From Methylobacterium sp. Leaf91 (GTDB lineage: Bacteria > Pseudomonadota > Alphaproteobacteria > Rhizobiales > Beijerinckiaceae), in assembly GCF_001422815.1 (NCBI RefSeq), contig NZ_LMMP01000052.1, positions 69,501-133,500 on the forward strand: 64,000 nucleotides of DNA, written 5' to 3'. The position numbers were made by a program, and so were the translations under genes. Shown here one piece after another: positions 63,047 through 64,000 of this stretch; the first letter of the stretch is position 1, and every line of letters starts with the position of its first letter. Under the pieces are notes generated by a model. It did no database searches and was not told where the DNA came from. It saw only the letters and a list, made by a program, of their open reading frames with translations.

Positions 63047-63280
63047 ATGACACCCGCCGGGGGTGATGGCGATGCCGATTTCCTCGCCCTGCACGAGCGC
63101 AGGGAGGACCTCGAACGCGACCTCGCTTTCGCCCAGCAGCGCCGTCAATTCGGGACCGATCCGGGCGAGGTGGAGAAGGCGGGCCAGGACGAGCGCGCCC
63201 TGCTGGCGGAGCTCGACGCGGTGATGACCCTGATCCGCGGCGCCGAGTATCAGCGCATGCCGGGAGCTCGCCGCTGGTAG
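63047..63280 (+). CDS. Hypothetical small charged protein (77 aa)
   Basis: The 77-residue product is mostly a charged helix (FLALHERREDLERDLAFAQQ, then KAGQDERALLAELDAVMTLI) and may form a short coiled coil. A GGAG stretch sits about twelve bases before the ATG at 63047; an in-frame TTG at 63029 is an alternative. No family is recognised. It converges on the NepR-like gene. Confidence 0.55.
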   Translation: MTPAGGDGDADFLALHERREDLERDLAFAQQRRQFGTDPGEVEKAGQDERALLAELDAVMTLIRGAEYQRMPGARRW

Positions 63281-63302
63281 CGGCGATCTCCGGAGAACGG
63301 GA

Positions 63303-63512
63303 TCAGCCCACGCGGCGGCGATCGCGTTCCTTGTGCCGGAGGCGCAGGAGAAGGTCGATCTGACCGTCGGGGATCGGCTGCGTGTCGAACGTGTCTTCGT
63401 AGATCGCCCGAAGAGTGCCACCGAGATGGTGACGGGTCGGACTCGACAGGATCGGCATCCCATCCGCTTCGTTCACAGGCCGGGGATCGGTCTCACCGTC
63501 ACCCAGATCCAT
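63303..63512 (-). CDS. NepR-like anti-sigma factor
   Basis: The 69-residue protein ends with HLGGTLRAIYEDTFDTQPIP then DGQIDLLLRLR. This matches the helix-loop-helix NepR core (G-x-x-LRA-Y-x-x-x-x-x-x-P-x-P-x-x-x-x-x-LL-x-x-L) that binds the general stress sigma factor EcfG in alphaproteobacteria. The ATG at 63512 has GGGAG nine bases upstream and gives normal NepR length; the frame runs 34 codons further. Neither ecfG nor phyR is nearby, so this is probably an additional, orphan NepR-type gene. Confidence 0.68.
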   Translation of the reverse strand: MDLGDGETDPRPVNEADGMPILSSPTRHHLGGTLRAIYEDTFDTQPIPDGQIDLLLRLRHKERDRRRVG

Positions 63513-63610
63513 CACGCGATCTCCCGATGTGCCGACGCGTTTCGCTAAGATTCCCTGCGTCGTGCTCGCATCATCAGCGAAGATGGTTAACCAAAGGTTA
63601 AGATCGCGCC

Positions 63611-64000
63611 TCACGCATCCGTGGATTGAAGAAGTCGCGCCGCCGCCGCGCGGGCCTCGTCGGTCACGGTGGCTCCAGCCAGCATCCGGGCGATCTCCTC
63701 GCGCCGCGCCGGGGCTTCGAGGGGCGAGACGCGGGTGGCGACCCGGTCGCGGCCCTTCACCGGGTCCTTGGCGATGAGGAAATGCGTCTCGGCCCGCGCG
63801 GCGACCTGAGGGGCATGGGTCACGGCCACGACCTGCACCCCGGCGGCGAGACGGGCGAGGCGGGCGCCGATGGCATCGGCCACCGCGCCGCCGACGCCGG
63901 TATCGATCTCGTCGAAGATCAGGGTCGGGGCCGAGCCCTTGTCGGCCAGCACCACCTTGAGGGCCAGCATGAAGCGGGAGAGCTCGCCGCCGGACGCCAC
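63611..64000 (-). CDS. recN: DNA repair protein RecN, C-terminal part (cut by window edge)
   Basis: RecN is an SMC-like ATPase acting in double-strand-break repair. Only the last 129 residues lie in the window. They include the ABC-type signature ASGGELSRFMLALK and Walker B with TLIFDEIDTGVGG, and later VVAVTHAPQVAARA, all typical of RecN. The true start is beyond position 64000; the apparent first codon is internal. Confidence 0.92.
   Translation of the reverse strand: MASGGELSRFMLALKVVLADKGSAPTLIFDEIDTGVGGAVADAIGARLARLAAGVQVVAVTHAPQVAARAETHFLIAKDPVKGRDRVATRVSPLEAPARREEIARMLAGATVTDEARAAAARLLQSTDA

Overview
The window is a GC-rich, densely packed stretch of bacterial chromosome. Gene families and gene order point to an alphaproteobacterium of the Hyphomicrobiales, most like Methylobacterium or Methylorubrum. 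The clues are a flaF-type flagellar regulator, a NepR-like anti-sigma factor, yebC-ruvC-ruvA-ruvB followed by ybgC-tolQRAB, a phosphoribulokinase/FBPase cluster beside a divergent LysR gene, and a paired palindromic repeat of a kind I recall from this order. The genus is an inference. No rRNA, tRNA, CRISPR array, integrase or intact insertion sequence was seen.

Layout. 0.1-1.2 kb: flagellar genes (flaF, a flaG-like gene). 1.4-3.5 kb: molybdate transporter genes modB-modC without modA, plus a possible small gene. 3.6-13.3 kb: prmA, an Xaa-Pro aminopeptidase, a D-amino-acid-dehydrogenase-like flavoprotein, a DsbD/ScsB-type reductant exporter coupled to a redoxin, a GNAT-like protein and an MFS exporter. 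13.4-18.3 kb: the Tol envelope system (tolB, tolA, tolR, tolQ, ybgC), with a repeat pair between tolB and tolA. 18.3-28.8 kb: two tandem Tat-type metallophosphoesterases, then the Holliday-junction genes ruvB, ruvA, ruvC and yebC. The ruv set is split by an iron and peroxide cassette (Mn-catalase, bacterioferritin, Bfd), a Tsx-like outer-membrane channel, and a yceI gene.

29-35 kb: cbbY, rpe, prk and fbp in one operon, divergent from a CbbR/QscR-type LysR regulator coupled to a ferredoxin-reductase-like flavoprotein. No RuBisCO gene lies in the window. 35-43 kb: a small XRE regulator, a META-domain protein, cysK, three tandem short disordered proteins, an acyl-CoA synthetase and typA. 43-48 kb: a divergent ArsR/SDR pair, an M20 peptidase, and an iron-type PepSY operon with two small membrane partners. 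48.3-54.0 kb: one 1,920-residue DUF4011 SF1 helicase-nuclease resembling the single-gene Hhe anti-phage system; it is the most notable gene here. 54-57 kb: small secreted and membrane proteins and a divergent MFS/HxlR pair with two matching operator-like sites. 57-63 kb: pstSCAB-phoU-phoB behind a three-repeat Pho box. 63-64 kb: a small coiled-coil protein, a NepR-like protein and the 3' end of recN, cut by the window edge.

Most genes are housekeeping. The accessory content sits in a few places: the ruv interruption, the disordered-protein trio, the helicase-nuclease, and several gaps with decayed or very small reading frames.
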